Positions 18,931 to 29,110 are shown, counted from the first letter of the stretch. The stretch is 64,000 bases of DNA from Gammaproteobacteria bacterium (GCA_013041745.1 JABDRN010000055.1:1-64000), one strand, 5' to 3'. A program made the numbers and translations. Notes: generated from the sequence alone by a model not told the origin.

Positions 18931-19860
18931 ATGAAATCTACCTTACGTATAGCAACACGAAAAAGCCCACTCGCGCTATGGCAGGCGGAACATGTGAAGT
19001 CGCAATTAATGAAAGCGCATCAGGGCCTCGAGGTAGAGCTGGTAACATTCACCACCAAAGGTGACAAAATTCTCGATACGCCATTAGCCAAGATCGGCGG
19101 TAAAGGCCTGTTCGTCAAGGAACTTGAAGCGGCGATGCTCGACGGTCAGGCCGATATCGCGGCACATTCGATCAAAGACATACCGATGGAATTTCCAGAG
19201 GGGCTATTCCTCTCCACTATCCTGGAGCGTGAAGAACCCTGTGATGCATTCGTCTCGAACACATATGACAGCGTGCAGAACCTGCCAGAAGGTGCCGTGG
19301 TCGGTACCTGCAGTTTACGCAGGAAATGCCAGCTTTTAAGCAAGCGCCCCGATCTGAAGATCAAAGATCTGCGCGGCAACGTTAATTCGAGACTGGAAAA
19401 ACTTGATAACGCTGATTATGATGCCATCATACTGGCCTGTGCCGGACTGGTCAGACTTGAGATGGCCGACCGGATCAAACAGCGCATATCATCTTCATGG
19501 ATACTTCCTGCCGTCGGTCAGGGTGCTGTCGGGCTGGAAGCACGCAAAGGCGATGATGAGACACTCGAACTGCTGTCCGTGTTGAATCATGATGATACAG
19601 CTGACCGCGTCACCGCAGAACGTGCATTGAACAAACGCCTCGAAGGTGGCTGCCAGGTACCGATAGCAAGTTATGCCATGCTAGACGGTGATACCTTGCA
19701 CCTGCAGGCACTGGTCGGCGAACCGGACGGCAGCAAGATCATCGCAGGTGATATCAGCGGTCATCGCAGCGAGGCTGAACAACTCGGCACCAGGCTGGCA
19801 GATGACCTGCTGTCGCGTGGCGCTAAAGAAATTCTGGAAAAATTATACAGCGAGCAATAA
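18931..19860 (+). CDS. hemC: Porphobilinogen deaminase (hydroxymethylbilane synthase)
   Basis: This 309-aa enzyme joins four porphobilinogens into hydroxymethylbilane in haem synthesis. The N-terminal [20 protein letters not shown], the substrate loop [15 protein letters not shown] and the cofactor cysteine in [12 protein letters not shown] are all present. Length is normal. It is divergent from ffs, and a partial tRNA-Ser copy starts 18 bases after its stop. No hemD follows here, unlike in enterobacteria. Confidence 0.98.
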   Translation: MKSTLRIATRKSPLALWQAEHVKSQLMKAHQGLEVELVTFTTKGDKILDTPLAKIGGKGLFVKELEAAMLDGQADIAAHSIKDIPMEFPEGLFLSTILEREEPCDAFVSNTYDSVQNLPEGAVVGTCSLRRKCQLLSKRPDLKIKDLRGNVNSRLEKLDNADYDAIILACAGLVRLEMADRIKQRISSSWILPAVGQGAVGLEARKGDDETLELLSVLNHDDTADRVTAERALNKRLEGGCQVPIASYAMLDGDTLHLQALVGEPDGSKIIAGDISGHRSEAEQLGTRLADDLLSRGAKEILEKLYSEQ

Positions 19861-19878
19861 AATCCAGTCACAAACATT

Positions 19879-19900
19879 AGAGAGGTGGCCGAGCGGCTGA
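19879..19900 (+). repeat. Partial copy of tRNA-Ser 5' end
   Basis: AGAGAGGTGGCCGAGCGG repeats the acceptor and D-arm of the full tRNA-Ser 178 bp downstream, with one difference soon after (CTGA against TTGA). No anticodon arm follows, so it is a fragment. Confidence 0.88.
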
Positions 19901-20056
19901 CTAAAATTGCCTGGAGCAATTTTGAACATAATCGACGTTTTTTCGATTATGACCCGAAGGGTGAAGTACAGGAAGTACTGAGTGACGAGCACGCTGCGTG
20001 CGGCTTGGCTCATATAAAAAAGGAATATAGTGTAATAGCATAATTTACAAATTTAT
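19901..20056 (+). mobile_element. Hairpin-rich insert between tRNA-Ser fragment and tRNA-Ser
   Basis: This 156-bp segment is full of hairpins: AAAATTGCCTGGAGCAATTTT, CATAATCGA..TCGATTATG, AGTACAGGAAGTACT (19965-19979) and GCACGCTGCGTGC. CCCGAAGGGTGAAGTACA is nearly the same as the motif next to tRNA-Pro. It has no ORF. It looks like a member of the same short element family; this is inference. Confidence 0.45.
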
Positions 20057-20144
20057 AGAGAGGTGGCCGAGCGGTTGAAGGCGCACGCCTGGAAAGTGTG
20101 TAAACCGAAAGGTTTCGAGGGTTCGAATCCCTTCCTCTCTGCCA
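20057..20144 (+). tRNA. tRNA-Ser (anticodon GGA)
   Basis: This is an 88-nt class II tRNA with encoded CCA. The acceptor is AGAGAGG/CCTCTCT, and the anticodon stem CACGC/GTGTG around CTGGAAA gives anticodon GGA. The variable arm is ACCGAAAGGT and the T-arm GGGTTCGAATCCC. Its first 18 bases are repeated at 19879. Confidence 0.95.
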
Positions 20145-20223
20145 AATAATGATAACCAACCGTCAGCGGTATCAGCATTCATATTCATGTGTGCTCTAAC
20201 AATCACATTGAAAACAGGTCGAC

Positions 20224-22704
20224 GTGTCAACCATCATTAAAAGCCTGATAAAAGTATTCATACTTTTTGCTGCACTCGCAGCCATTCTTGAATTCCTCGA
20301 GCCGACGCTTACCCTCGATGGCGCGCGCAACACACTCAGTAAAAAACTGCAATCCTATACTGGGCGAGAGATACATATCGATGGCGATATACAGCTCACC
20401 TTATCCTATTCTCCACATCTTCTAGTAAAACGTATTCATATAAAAAATAGTGCTGATTTTGATGATGAAGATTTTATTACGATAAGTGAAGTCAGTATCG
20501 AGATACGGCTATTACCTCTTCTGCAAGGCCAGATACACCTGAGCGATATCTCCGCTGACCAGGCAAAAATCGACTTCCATCAAAAAGCCGACGGCGACAA
20601 TAACTGGTCACCGGCAGAAACTACTGAAACAGTGGAGGTTACCACCAGGGAACCTTCTGACAGCAAAGATGGCAGCTTTGATATCGAGCGCATAATTCTG
20701 GGCAAAATAGAACTGACCAATATCGACATCCTGTACAGGGATGACACGCGCCAACAGAGCCTGAAAAATAGATTTGACCAGTTACTCATCGATATAAGTG
20801 ATGAAACAAAACCTGTGGCCGAGATCAACGGCAGCATCGAAGATCATCCCTACGCTATCGTTATTCAATCTGAATCACTCGACCGCCTGTTAGCAGGAGA
20901 GCCGTTGACACTTCGTGGCACAGGACACGTTGCCAACAGACAAACAAGTATTCACGCCGACATACAGTTCAAAGAAGGTGAGTTTATCTCCAACCTGGAT
21001 TTCGATGTCAAAGATGTCGATCTTGGCCTGTTACTGAATGAACTTAAAATCATTCCTGACCTGACAGCAGTAACCGAAAACATCAACATCAAGTCAAGGC
21101 TAAAGGGTAAAGACCTCGCCGAATTATATGAACGGGCAGAGATCTCATTAGAACTGGGTAAGGGCTATTGGCACCTGCAGCAGAAAAAAACAGGGAAAGA
21201 CAAGGAGCTCATGTTCAACCGCGCTTCTTCTTTTGTCTCATGGAAGCAAGCCGTTGAATTGAGCATAGATGGAAGAATCGATGACACATCAATCACGATC
21301 GACCTCAAAAGCAATCGGCTTGAGGAGTTTTTCGATGATATCGAGAAGTTAGATATCGACCTGGTTGCCAGAGTCGCCAAGACTGAGATGACATTAAAGG
21401 GAGACCTTGCGCTACCTATAAATAGCAGATTATTTTCACTTGATATAACGATTCGTGGCGAAAATATGGAAAAACTGAACCCGATAATCAACACCGAATT
21501 CCCGCCGATCAATAACTATACACTGTCCGGGAAGCTCATCGCTAACGATACAGGTTATATCCTGAAATCTGCAGCGGCATCCATCGGAGAATCAAAACTG
21601 CAGGCTTCTGTCGTCATCGATACTAATGCGATAAAACCTTTATGGTATATCAATCTTAACAGCCAGCAGATCCAACTTGAAGACTTTGCATTTAGCGGCC
21701 TGGACCTGACTGAGAACGCATCAACTGACGACAGTATCGCAGTGTCTCAAAAGAAAACTTCTCGAGAAAGACCTTTACTCGAGTATCTTCGTCAGCTGGA
21801 AGAAGCATTAAAAACCCCAGCAATGCATTTAGATCTAAATCTCAATGTTGGTAAAGTGCTCTCAGGGAGAGACCAGCTGGGCAAAGCACAGTTGAAATTA
21901 CATCTTCGCGACGACATATTCATCATCGAAAACGCCAAACTTGAAATCCCTGGCGGAATTATCTCGTCATCGATATCACTCAAGCGTGGCAACGATGAAG
22001 CAAGCGGCCATGTTAGCCTCGACATTGATAAACTCGATTACGGGATTACTACCCGTCTTTTTCAGCCGGACTCAACGATAGATGGCAAGATCAGCACCAG
22101 GATAGCCCTGGACCTTGGCGGCAAAGATTTCACCCGGCTTCTCGAGAGAGCAAGCGGCCAGGTCGATTTTGCAGTCTGGCCAAAAAACACGAAACCAACC
22201 AAAGCGCTCAACCTGTGGACGACCAACCTCTACCTGATATTGTTACCGGAACTCAAGAAAAAAGAATCTCTCGTCAACTGCCTGGTCGGTTTACTAGATA
22301 TCGACGACGGTATGATGAAAGAGGAACTTTTTGCTATCGATACCACAAAACTGTGGATATATGGAAACCTGGATGTCGACTTCAAACAGGAACAGATCGA
22401 GTTATCCCTGTTCCCCGTATCGAAGACTGCTCGCCTGTTTTCATTAGAGACGCCGTTAAGGGCACAAGGCAGTTTTTCCAGCATCAATCTGCTGCTTAAC
22501 CCCATAGATCTCACGGGCACCTATATCAACTTCATAACCAGCCCCTTGCATGTGCCAGTACGCAGAATCTTTGCTGACAAGGTGCTCGAAGATGGCAGTA
22601 CGATATGTGAACGCCTGTTCGACCGCGATCATGTAACAAGACTAAAGGCTAAAGCAGAAACAAAGTCCCAGCAAGAAATTGAGGAATTACTGGAATCATA
22701 TTAG
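20224..22704 (+). CDS. AsmA-family inner-membrane-anchored protein
   Basis: This 826-aa protein has an N-terminal membrane anchor (about 6-24, LIKVFILFAALAAILEF). The AsmA N-terminal pattern follows (LQSYTGREIHIDGDIQLTLS), then a long beta-rich periplasmic body and the conserved C-terminal AsmA region (around GKISTRIALDLGGKDFTRLL, residues about 615-760). Family members are linked to lipid traffic between membranes and to outer-membrane assembly. The start is GTG. It stands alone between tRNA-Ser and the patatin gene. Confidence 0.85.
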   Translation: MSTIIKSLIKVFILFAALAAILEFLEPTLTLDGARNTLSKKLQSYTGREIHIDGDIQLTLSYSPHLLVKRIHIKNSADFDDEDFITISEVSIEIRLLPLLQGQIHLSDISADQAKIDFHQKADGDNNWSPAETTETVEVTTREPSDSKDGSFDIERIILGKIELTNIDILYRDDTRQQSLKNRFDQLLIDISDETKPVAEINGSIEDHPYAIVIQSESLDRLLAGEPLTLRGTGHVANRQTSIHADIQFKEGEFISNLDFDVKDVDLGLLLNELKIIPDLTAVTENINIKSRLKGKDLAELYERAEISLELGKGYWHLQQKKTGKDKELMFNRASSFVSWKQAVELSIDGRIDDTSITIDLKSNRLEEFFDDIEKLDIDLVARVAKTEMTLKGDLALPINSRLFSLDITIRGENMEKLNPIINTEFPPINNYTLSGKLIANDTGYILKSAAASIGESKLQASVVIDTNAIKPLWYINLNSQQIQLEDFAFSGLDLTENASTDDSIAVSQKKTSRERPLLEYLRQLEEALKTPAMHLDLNLNVGKVLSGRDQLGKAQLKLHLRDDIFIIENAKLEIPGGIISSSISLKRGNDEASGHVSLDIDKLDYGITTRLFQPDSTIDGKISTRIALDLGGKDFTRLLERASGQVDFAVWPKNTKPTKALNLWTTNLYLILLPELKKKESLVNCLVGLLDIDDGMMKEELFAIDTTKLWIYGNLDVDFKQEQIELSLFPVSKTARLFSLETPLRAQGSFSSINLLLNPIDLTGTYINFITSPLHVPVRRIFADKVLEDGSTICERLFDRDHVTRLKAKAETKSQQEIEELLESY

Positions 22705-22768
22705 CAGCAAACTTGTATATGAAAATAATGTTTATAGTACTTTCAGCGGTACATAAACAGTGCTGTCA

Positions 22769-23962
22769 TCACTTATCGATACCATAGCCTGGCGGAGACC
22801 TTTTCCACTGGTATCCCTCGAGTGCCATCTGGCGACCGACATTGAACAACCTGGTCATATATTCCTTATCAAAAGGCTCACTGGATTGCTCATCAAAACT
22901 TTCTGGTATATAAGCAAGATGGTACTCGATACCGTCACGCTGTGTTGCGAGATAAATCCGGTATGCATCACCAAGCACGGCACTGCCCATCAATGAATCC
23001 ATACTGCGTAATGCAATCGGGATAGTACTGCGCTCGACACTCTCCCAGTCTTTTCTCCATACGCCATTACGTAATATATACACCTTAGGCTTTCCTTTCA
23101 CTTCCAGCTTCTCAGCCAGTTTTCCCCAGTCGAGGCCGATAGGATAAAGATACACAACGGATGTCGCTCCGCCGTCGACATGCAGCTCGTCATAACGTTT
23201 AGCATTAGCCTCAACCTCAAACATCACCGGTGGAAAAGCGGCAGGAATCGAAGCAGAAGCCAGCATGACATCACGGATGAGCTGTAAGGCCTGCGGCGTA
23301 CCTACAGATGCGATACGGCCGATGTTCCAGGCAACCGGTCGAGCTGCATCGAGATTAGTAGTAACGATATCCAGCACACGGCCTTTCTTGTATTCTGCCG
23401 CTATTGCCGCCATGACATCCTCATCGACATATTTGGCAAGCTTCTCACGTAGTGGCGATGCATCGGTGGCTGCGTCACCAAACAATGCTTTCAGGCCGCT
23501 ACGTGGCTTTACGATATCTGTCGTTGAATAACTGGTATATATCTCCCTGATGACATGATCATAGTCAGGCCCGAGAAATGCAAAGGGTGCGATCAGTGCA
23601 CCGGTACTAACGCCGGTAACTACGGTAAATTCCGGCCGTGTTCCAGCTTCTGTCCAGCCACACAATAAACCTGCTCCGAAAGCACCACGCTGGCCACCGC
23701 CCGATATCGCCAGGTAATTATGCTCACGGCCATAAGTCGCCGGATAGCGTTTTTTCAGATCATCTTTCGTTAAGTTAAGCCAGTCATCTATTTCAGCTGG
23801 CGGCTCATCTGCCCAGTCGCGCGCACCCTCAATACCGGGTATCACTGCAACATCACTCAGCGACTCAGGCAACGGGTTACGTTCAGGTAAATTGGAGCAG
23901 CCTGTCGTCACAACCAGGATGCATAGAAAAAAATATACAGCTCTCAATACTGACTCACTCAT
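22769..23962 (-). CDS. Patatin-like phospholipase, lipoprotein
   Basis: This is a 397-aa hydrolase with a signal peptide and lipobox (VVTTGCSNLP). The oxyanion loop is GGGQRGAFGAG, the nucleophile elbow is GVSTG, and the catalytic aspartate is in VDGGATSVV. These make the Ser-Asp dyad of patatin phospholipases complete. It is probably anchored in a membrane facing the periplasm and acts on phospholipids or lysophospholipids. It stands 26 bases after the small coiled-coil gene. Confidence 0.9.
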   Translation of the reverse strand: MSESVLRAVYFFLCILVVTTGCSNLPERNPLPESLSDVAVIPGIEGARDWADEPPAEIDDWLNLTKDDLKKRYPATYGREHNYLAISGGGQRGAFGAGLLCGWTEAGTRPEFTVVTGVSTGALIAPFAFLGPDYDHVIREIYTSYSTTDIVKPRSGLKALFGDAATDASPLREKLAKYVDEDVMAAIAAEYKKGRVLDIVTTNLDAARPVAWNIGRIASVGTPQALQLIRDVMLASASIPAAFPPVMFEVEANAKRYDELHVDGGATSVVYLYPIGLDWGKLAEKLEVKGKPKVYILRNGVWRKDWESVERSTIPIALRSMDSLMGSAVLGDAYRIYLATQRDGIEYHLAYIPESFDEQSSEPFDKEYMTRLFNVGRQMALEGYQWKRSPPGYGIDK

Positions 23963-23988
23963 AAATAGTATTTTTTGACTTTTACATC

Positions 23989-24276
23989 CTATTCAGGCGG
24001 CTCATCTGGTGATTGATCTGAGTAATCCGGCTTTGTCTCGTCGAGAACCTTGATGCCCTTTTTTCTCTGGGTATGAACGATCTCCAGTTCTTTTTCCAGA
24101 CGATTGCGCTTGAGCTCGTCTTCTGTCGACGCCAGTTTCTCCTTGAGCTTGTTCTCCTTATGCTTCAGATCTTTCAGCAATTTTTTAAGTTTCTTACGAT
24201 AATTTTTTTTCTTGCTGGCTTCCGGTTCCAGCATATCACCGAGTTTATCTAGCAGAGTGTTCAAGCCCATCAGCAT
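23989..24276 (-). CDS. Small lysine-rich coiled-coil protein
   Basis: This 95-aa protein is unrecognised. Residues about 20-75 are a strongly charged heptad-like helix (KKLLKDLKHKENKLKEKLAS), predicted coiled coil, and the tail is acidic and proline-rich (SDQSPDEPPE). No membrane segment or cysteine is present. It overlaps the 3' end of the Na/Pi transporter gene by about 30 bases, so it is probably translationally coupled to it. Confidence 0.7.
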   Translation of the reverse strand: MLMGLNTLLDKLGDMLEPEASKKKNYRKKLKKLLKDLKHKENKLKEKLASTEDELKRNRLEKELEIVHTQRKKGIKVLDETKPDYSDQSPDEPPE

Positions 24277-26107
24277 GCTCCGTATTGAGTGTTTCGTCTT
24301 GTGGTACCGGATTTTTAGTATTTACATTATCAAGGTCATGATAGTCATCAAGTATGTCATGAACCGTCTGGGTCAGGTCGCTATCTCTCGCCACATACAA
24401 AGTTTCAGCCGCCTGGATCAAGCTTGACATGATATTTATAGCATAGCCGCTGTCATTCATCAGTGATGAGCCCATGATCGGGCTGATCGCACCTCTTCCT
24501 ATCAGATCTGATAGAGAATTGTTAAATTTCTCTCTGTCTTCATTGACTATCTGTTTCAATGCTTCCAGAGATGTCATATCGATCACACCGCCTTCAGCAT
24601 TACGCAGGTCATCTATCTCTCTGATGATGTAAGCGATCTTCATTCGGATCTGGTTATAGGCAGCTTTCATATCCTTATTACCCGGTCCAACATATCGCAC
24701 CAGGTTCTTCTGCAGATGTTTTGTGTCCTTCACCGACTCAACAATATTCATGCTGGCATCCCTTAACCAGTGAATTCTTGCAGAATGCTCATCATGGCGT
24801 GAAAACGTCGTGGTGCTGATAAATGCGATGATAGCGCTGTAGATACCCTTGATTCGCCGCTCATAGACAGCGTCGATATCCAGCTGATGTATGCGGCTCT
24901 GTGAGGATGCGACCTGTTCGATATCAGCATCTGACATAACATCTTCTTTTCTAAAACCTAATCCGTTGATTATTACGCGTAATGCTGCATCGAAGATACG
25001 TATCGTCTCATTTCTCAGCGCCTCAACGGCAGTGCCAGGATAATCTGCCGACAGATCGCTAAGATACTTCGGCTGATCAACTTCAGGGACTTTTTCTGGA
25101 ATTACCCTTTCCAGGGTTGTCACAAGTTTACCGATAAACGGCAACATCACCAGCACACCGATGAGATTGAATATAGTATGAAATACTGCAAGCTTTAGAG
25201 AATAGTCATCATCTGCGATATCGACCTGTTTAGCAAACCAGTCGATGAATTCCATCAACTGGTAGATCAGCGCAATCGCGATGATGCCTGTCACCAGGTT
25301 GAAGATGAGGTGAGCAGAAGCCAGTCGCTTTCCAGCCTCATTGGCGCTCATCGCGCCGATGATTGCGGTGATAGTGGTGCCGACATTTGAGCCGATCGCT
25401 AATGCAAGTGCATTTTCATAACTGATCTGGTTGACCGATAATGCGGTGATGATGAGCACCAGTGTGGCGTGACTGGATTGCATCACCACTGTTGCGATGA
25501 TTCCGATCAGCGCAAAAAGAAAAAGGCCGGGATATCCTGATACAGAGAACTGGGAGAGATCGATGTTACCGCTGAAAGCATCGAAACCTTCCTTCATATA
25601 GTGGATACCCAGGAACAGAAAACCAAGTCCAGACAGGATATAACCCGCGCCTTTCAGCTGCTTGGATGGCTGGAACATCATGATCACACCAAACACCAGC
25701 ATGGGCATCGCGTATGATGCAATATTGACCTTGAGACCGAAACCTGCGACCAGCCAGGCACCTGTGGTGGTACCGAGGTTTGCGCCAAAGATGATACCGA
25801 TTCCTGCAGCCAGTGTTATCAGCCCTGCGCTTAGAAACGAGATAGTAATGACCGAGACCAGGGAACTTGACTGCATGATCGTGGTGCTGATAATACCAAA
25901 GCCAAGGCTGTGATAAGTACTCGATGTAGTATGGCGTAACAGTCTTTCCAGGGCGCCACCGGTAAAGGCACGAAAGCCTTCTTCCAGTGACAGCATACCG
26001 AACAGGAAAATCGCTACGCCGGCAGATATCGTCTTGAAATCAGGACTCATCCAGAATCCAAAGCCAAGGATCAGCAATATCGTCGGCAGCAGTATTCTTC
26101 TTAACAT
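24245..26107 (-). CDS. Na+/phosphate cotransporter family protein with PhoU-like tail
   Basis: This is a 620-aa NptA/YjbB-type transporter. The two inverted repeats carry the family QSSS-type motifs (TTIMQSSSLVSVITISFLS and VVMQSSHATLVLIITALS) with matching GANLGTTTGAWL and GSNVGTTITAI. About nine membrane segments fill residues 1-340. The cytoplasmic C-terminus (about 365-600) is helical and PhoU-like. It probably moves phosphate out of or into the cell with sodium; direction cannot be read from sequence. Confidence 0.9.
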   Translation of the reverse strand: MLRRILLPTILLILGFGFWMSPDFKTISAGVAIFLFGMLSLEEGFRAFTGGALERLLRHTTSSTYHSLGFGIISTTIMQSSSLVSVITISFLSAGLITLAAGIGIIFGANLGTTTGAWLVAGFGLKVNIASYAMPMLVFGVIMMFQPSKQLKGAGYILSGLGFLFLGIHYMKEGFDAFSGNIDLSQFSVSGYPGLFLFALIGIIATVVMQSSHATLVLIITALSVNQISYENALALAIGSNVGTTITAIIGAMSANEAGKRLASAHLIFNLVTGIIAIALIYQLMEFIDWFAKQVDIADDDYSLKLAVFHTIFNLIGVLVMLPFIGKLVTTLERVIPEKVPEVDQPKYLSDLSADYPGTAVEALRNETIRIFDAALRVIINGLGFRKEDVMSDADIEQVASSQSRIHQLDIDAVYERRIKGIYSAIIAFISTTTFSRHDEHSARIHWLRDASMNIVESVKDTKHLQKNLVRYVGPGNKDMKAAYNQIRMKIAYIIREIDDLRNAEGGVIDMTSLEALKQIVNEDREKFNNSLSDLIGRGAISPIMGSSLMNDSGYAINIMSSLIQAAETLYVARDSDLTQTVHDILDDYHDLDNVNTKNPVPQDETLNTEHADGLEHSAR

Positions 26108-26223
26108 GTATTAATATCCAGGCATGTATTACTCAAGATCGATTTAGTTTAATACGGCATTATCGATAGACCACTTATACCGCTACAGTCTACAACACAA
26201 TCATAAGGTAACAACAGTTTTTG

Positions 26224-26487
26224 CTATTCGACACGGTCGAGCCAATATTCAGAAATTAAGGTATCTTCCAGCACGAACAACTGGTTGAAGCTGTCTTTTC
26301 GACCATGCGCAAGATTGAGCGTGGCAACACGTATTACCGAACCTGGAAAATCTCGTTGAGGGGCGATACTGTCGTCAGCCCTGATATCAGTGTGGTAGAT
26401 CGTGCGCTGCTTATCGGCTGTTGCGCATGCCAGGAGCAATAATAGATTCAATACCAGTATTACAGGCCGGTAGGGCACGATACACAT
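26224..26487 (-). pseudogene. Truncated endonuclease/exonuclease/phosphatase-family lipoprotein
   Basis: Only the N-terminus of an EEP-family protein remains in this 87-aa ORF: a lipoprotein-like signal (NLLLLLACATADK), then VIRVATLNLAHGRKDSFNQL, the first beta strand and the metal-binding Asn of the fold. After QLF the sequence leaves the family and stops at residue 87, where a full enzyme has about 280-300. No continuation appears in the other minus-strand frames just after the stop. The ATG lies 1 base after the cti stop, so it is still coupled. A full-length EEP gene is at 48905-49783. Confidence 0.65.
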
Positions 26488-26488
26488 G

Positions 26489-28918
26489 TCACCGATTCTG
26501 ATAGCGGTTCAGGTCAAAGATACCGGACAACCTGGGCTGTTCACGTGAGTATTGCCGGTTAAACCAGTCTGCGTGCTGCCAGAAGTCTTCACTGGTACGC
26601 CGCTGCCCATAGCGTGCAACAAACTGTTCATAGTCCTTCCGGTTCTCGATCGCATTGTAGCTATCGACAAAGTTCTCGATGTCATCAATCTCAACCACAT
26701 AGAAGAAGTCGGGATATGAACCTTCCAGCCATCTGACCACGGTCTGTGTATCATTTCTATAATCACGACGGTCATGCAGGCTCTCATGCTGAAACATGGA
26801 AGTAACGCTGTGATATGCCTTATTGCTGATCATAGTATAGGCAATATCATCTTTTGGTTTACCTCCCATCTTGACACGGACAAAAGCGACATCAGGCAAA
26901 ATCTTCACGACCAGGCCTTCCATCTCTGTCGCCCGCTGCATCGCTTTATCAGCACGTAACACTTCTTTGCTTGCCTCAGGCTGACATTCATCTTGCCTGC
27001 AGCGGTTGATGAAATCGCCATCACCTGCCAGGGGGCCGAGATGCCGCTCGAGATGCTGGTAGAGCTCACGCTGTGGATTATCGGTCCTGTATCCGCTGAC
27101 AAAATCCATATTCATCCAGCGATCGACCCCGGCGATATCTCCATCACCCTGTCGAATACCCTGGTTCCATCCGTCGCGGATTAACTGTCGTTTTTCTACA
27201 GGCAGAAAGGTTAAAAAATAGTCCTCTCCTTCGGTACGTAGAAAATCCATATACAGACGGGCATTAAGCTGATGCCCCAGATTGCCGTAGACATCATAAC
27301 CGGCAACCAGCAGGTAGTGTATGCGCTCAAGTACCGAATAATCGATCACCCAGGCAGTTTCCGGATAATCACCGATAAAACCAAAATTCACCGATGCACT
27401 ATCAAGGTGCCTGAATATGGTCAGCGCCGCGTTCGGGTTTTTTCCGCCCCCTTTCCAGATATAGTCCATCGCATCACGAATATCGACAGGGCCATTGTTT
27501 TTAACTGTCGCCACCTTCGACTGAAAGTACTCCTCTATCAGAGTCTTGTAATGTGTTTTGCTTGCCAGTAACTTAAAGTTGTCTTCCAGTTCTGCGGGGG
27601 ATGCCAGATAATCAGCCGTCTTATTCAGAAACTCGTCCTTGAGCATCATGATATCGGCATCCGGATCAAAGAATACTACCCAGAACTGGTCTTCGATCAC
27701 ACTCAGTGCAGTCTGCCCGCGACAGACTGGCCCCTTGATGAAGCCCTCGATAAAGAAACGTGCTTCATCGAGCAGGAACTTATAGCGCGAGCTGACGGGT
27801 ATGGCAGCAAAGGCTTTTATCGGATTGGAGGCGACGTCAGGCTTGTAAGAAGGCAGACTGGTGACTTCATATTCGGCATCGTAGAACAACTCTTTTAATC
27901 GCTGCATACGTTTGTCTGACAGATCGTACACCATATGCGTTTTGGCTACGATACTACCCTGATGGCGGATAATACGATAATAAACTTTTTTAGCCGGATC
28001 GTTATAGGGGCGCCTTGTCGCAATGACTTCGACAGGCTTTCCGGAAGCTGTACTTGAACGCACCAGCCGATAGAATTCGCGGTCATCCGTTCCTTCAAAG
28101 TGCAGATGGGCCTGGAAAAGATGTTCATAAAGGTAGCGGGCGACAAGCCTGGCCTTGTTGTCACTGGTGCCACTGGTACCCTGGTTGAGCAGCGCCTCCC
28201 ATTGCTCGATCTGTTTTTCAGCAATTTTTGAGGGCACATCATCATCGGGCATGGGGGCGCCCTGGGCCAGCCAGTGCACCAGTGTGGTATGTTCTTCTCT
28301 GCTCAGGTTTGGCAGCGCATAGGGCATACCCCCCTTAGGATGTTTAGCAGCATAATCGTCAAACTCGTCCACAGTCGGGCATGTCTGGGCTCGGTCGAGA
28401 GTGACATCGAAATCATCGCTGAGCATGCCGGTGCGTGCCTGCGGGTACAGCTGCTTCTGACGCAACATGCGATACAAGACAGAATCTTCCAGATTTCTGA
28501 CCTTGTTAGCTTCACCCTCATTCAGCACTGGCTCAAATCCTTTCTGCCGCCATTCTTCGGTAGTCATGGCGTCGATAAACAATCGTGTGGGTTCTGCTGC
28601 CGTCAGACGAGCCGCATCGTAGACTTTTTCTTTATTGGAACCACGGTGGATGCCTTCGGCAGATGTCAGTTTTAACTGGCAGGGTGCATCGTAGCAGCCG
28701 TGACAGACAACACAACGGTTTTCCAGGACAGGCTGAACCTCTTCCTTAAAAGATATTTTTTCTTCGGGCAATGTGTACAGCAGATCATACTCGACCGTCG
28801 CCTGCTCTGCAGTGATCGATTTCTCTGAAGATGAGCAGGCGGACAGGAAGAACGAGAGTAATATAAGACCAGTCAGCAGCCTTGTTTGTTTTATTATTGA
28901 TGCAACAAATATTTTCAT
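26489..28918 (-). CDS. cti: Fatty acid cis/trans isomerase
   Basis: This 809-aa periplasmic enzyme converts cis to trans unsaturated fatty acids in membrane phospholipids, an emergency response to solvents and heat in Pseudomonas and Vibrio. It has a lipoprotein-like signal (LLSFFLSACSSS). The cytochrome c-type haem site reads CVVCHGCYDAPCQLKL, and the whole-length Cti pattern includes GGMPYALPNLS and NPNAALTIFRHLDSASVNFG. Length fits the family. A truncated EEP gene follows by 1 base. Confidence 0.95.
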   Translation of the reverse strand: MKIFVASIIKQTRLLTGLILLSFFLSACSSSEKSITAEQATVEYDLLYTLPEEKISFKEEVQPVLENRCVVCHGCYDAPCQLKLTSAEGIHRGSNKEKVYDAARLTAAEPTRLFIDAMTTEEWRQKGFEPVLNEGEANKVRNLEDSVLYRMLRQKQLYPQARTGMLSDDFDVTLDRAQTCPTVDEFDDYAAKHPKGGMPYALPNLSREEHTTLVHWLAQGAPMPDDDVPSKIAEKQIEQWEALLNQGTSGTSDNKARLVARYLYEHLFQAHLHFEGTDDREFYRLVRSSTASGKPVEVIATRRPYNDPAKKVYYRIIRHQGSIVAKTHMVYDLSDKRMQRLKELFYDAEYEVTSLPSYKPDVASNPIKAFAAIPVSSRYKFLLDEARFFIEGFIKGPVCRGQTALSVIEDQFWVVFFDPDADIMMLKDEFLNKTADYLASPAELEDNFKLLASKTHYKTLIEEYFQSKVATVKNNGPVDIRDAMDYIWKGGGKNPNAALTIFRHLDSASVNFGFIGDYPETAWVIDYSVLERIHYLLVAGYDVYGNLGHQLNARLYMDFLRTEGEDYFLTFLPVEKRQLIRDGWNQGIRQGDGDIAGVDRWMNMDFVSGYRTDNPQRELYQHLERHLGPLAGDGDFINRCRQDECQPEASKEVLRADKAMQRATEMEGLVVKILPDVAFVRVKMGGKPKDDIAYTMISNKAYHSVTSMFQHESLHDRRDYRNDTQTVVRWLEGSYPDFFYVVEIDDIENFVDSYNAIENRKDYEQFVARYGQRRTSEDFWQHADWFNRQYSREQPRLSGIFDLNRYQNR

Positions 28919-29110
28919 TCGATTATCTCTCTGAATACAATCTGCACAGGTACACTAAACCAAGAGTCGGTATTGTTTTATTCATACCAAGCTGTATACA
29001 TGCTAATCCAGCTTTGCTGCTCTCTATCTCCATAGATTTACATATCCGCATCAACATCCTATCAAATACTTAGTTTTCTGTTAATAAATCAAACACGGTA
29101 CAATAATGCG

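Noticed and set aside
20045-20230. 61-aa minus-strand ORF over tRNA-Ser
   Set aside because: It is antisense to a clear tRNA and has no supporting features.
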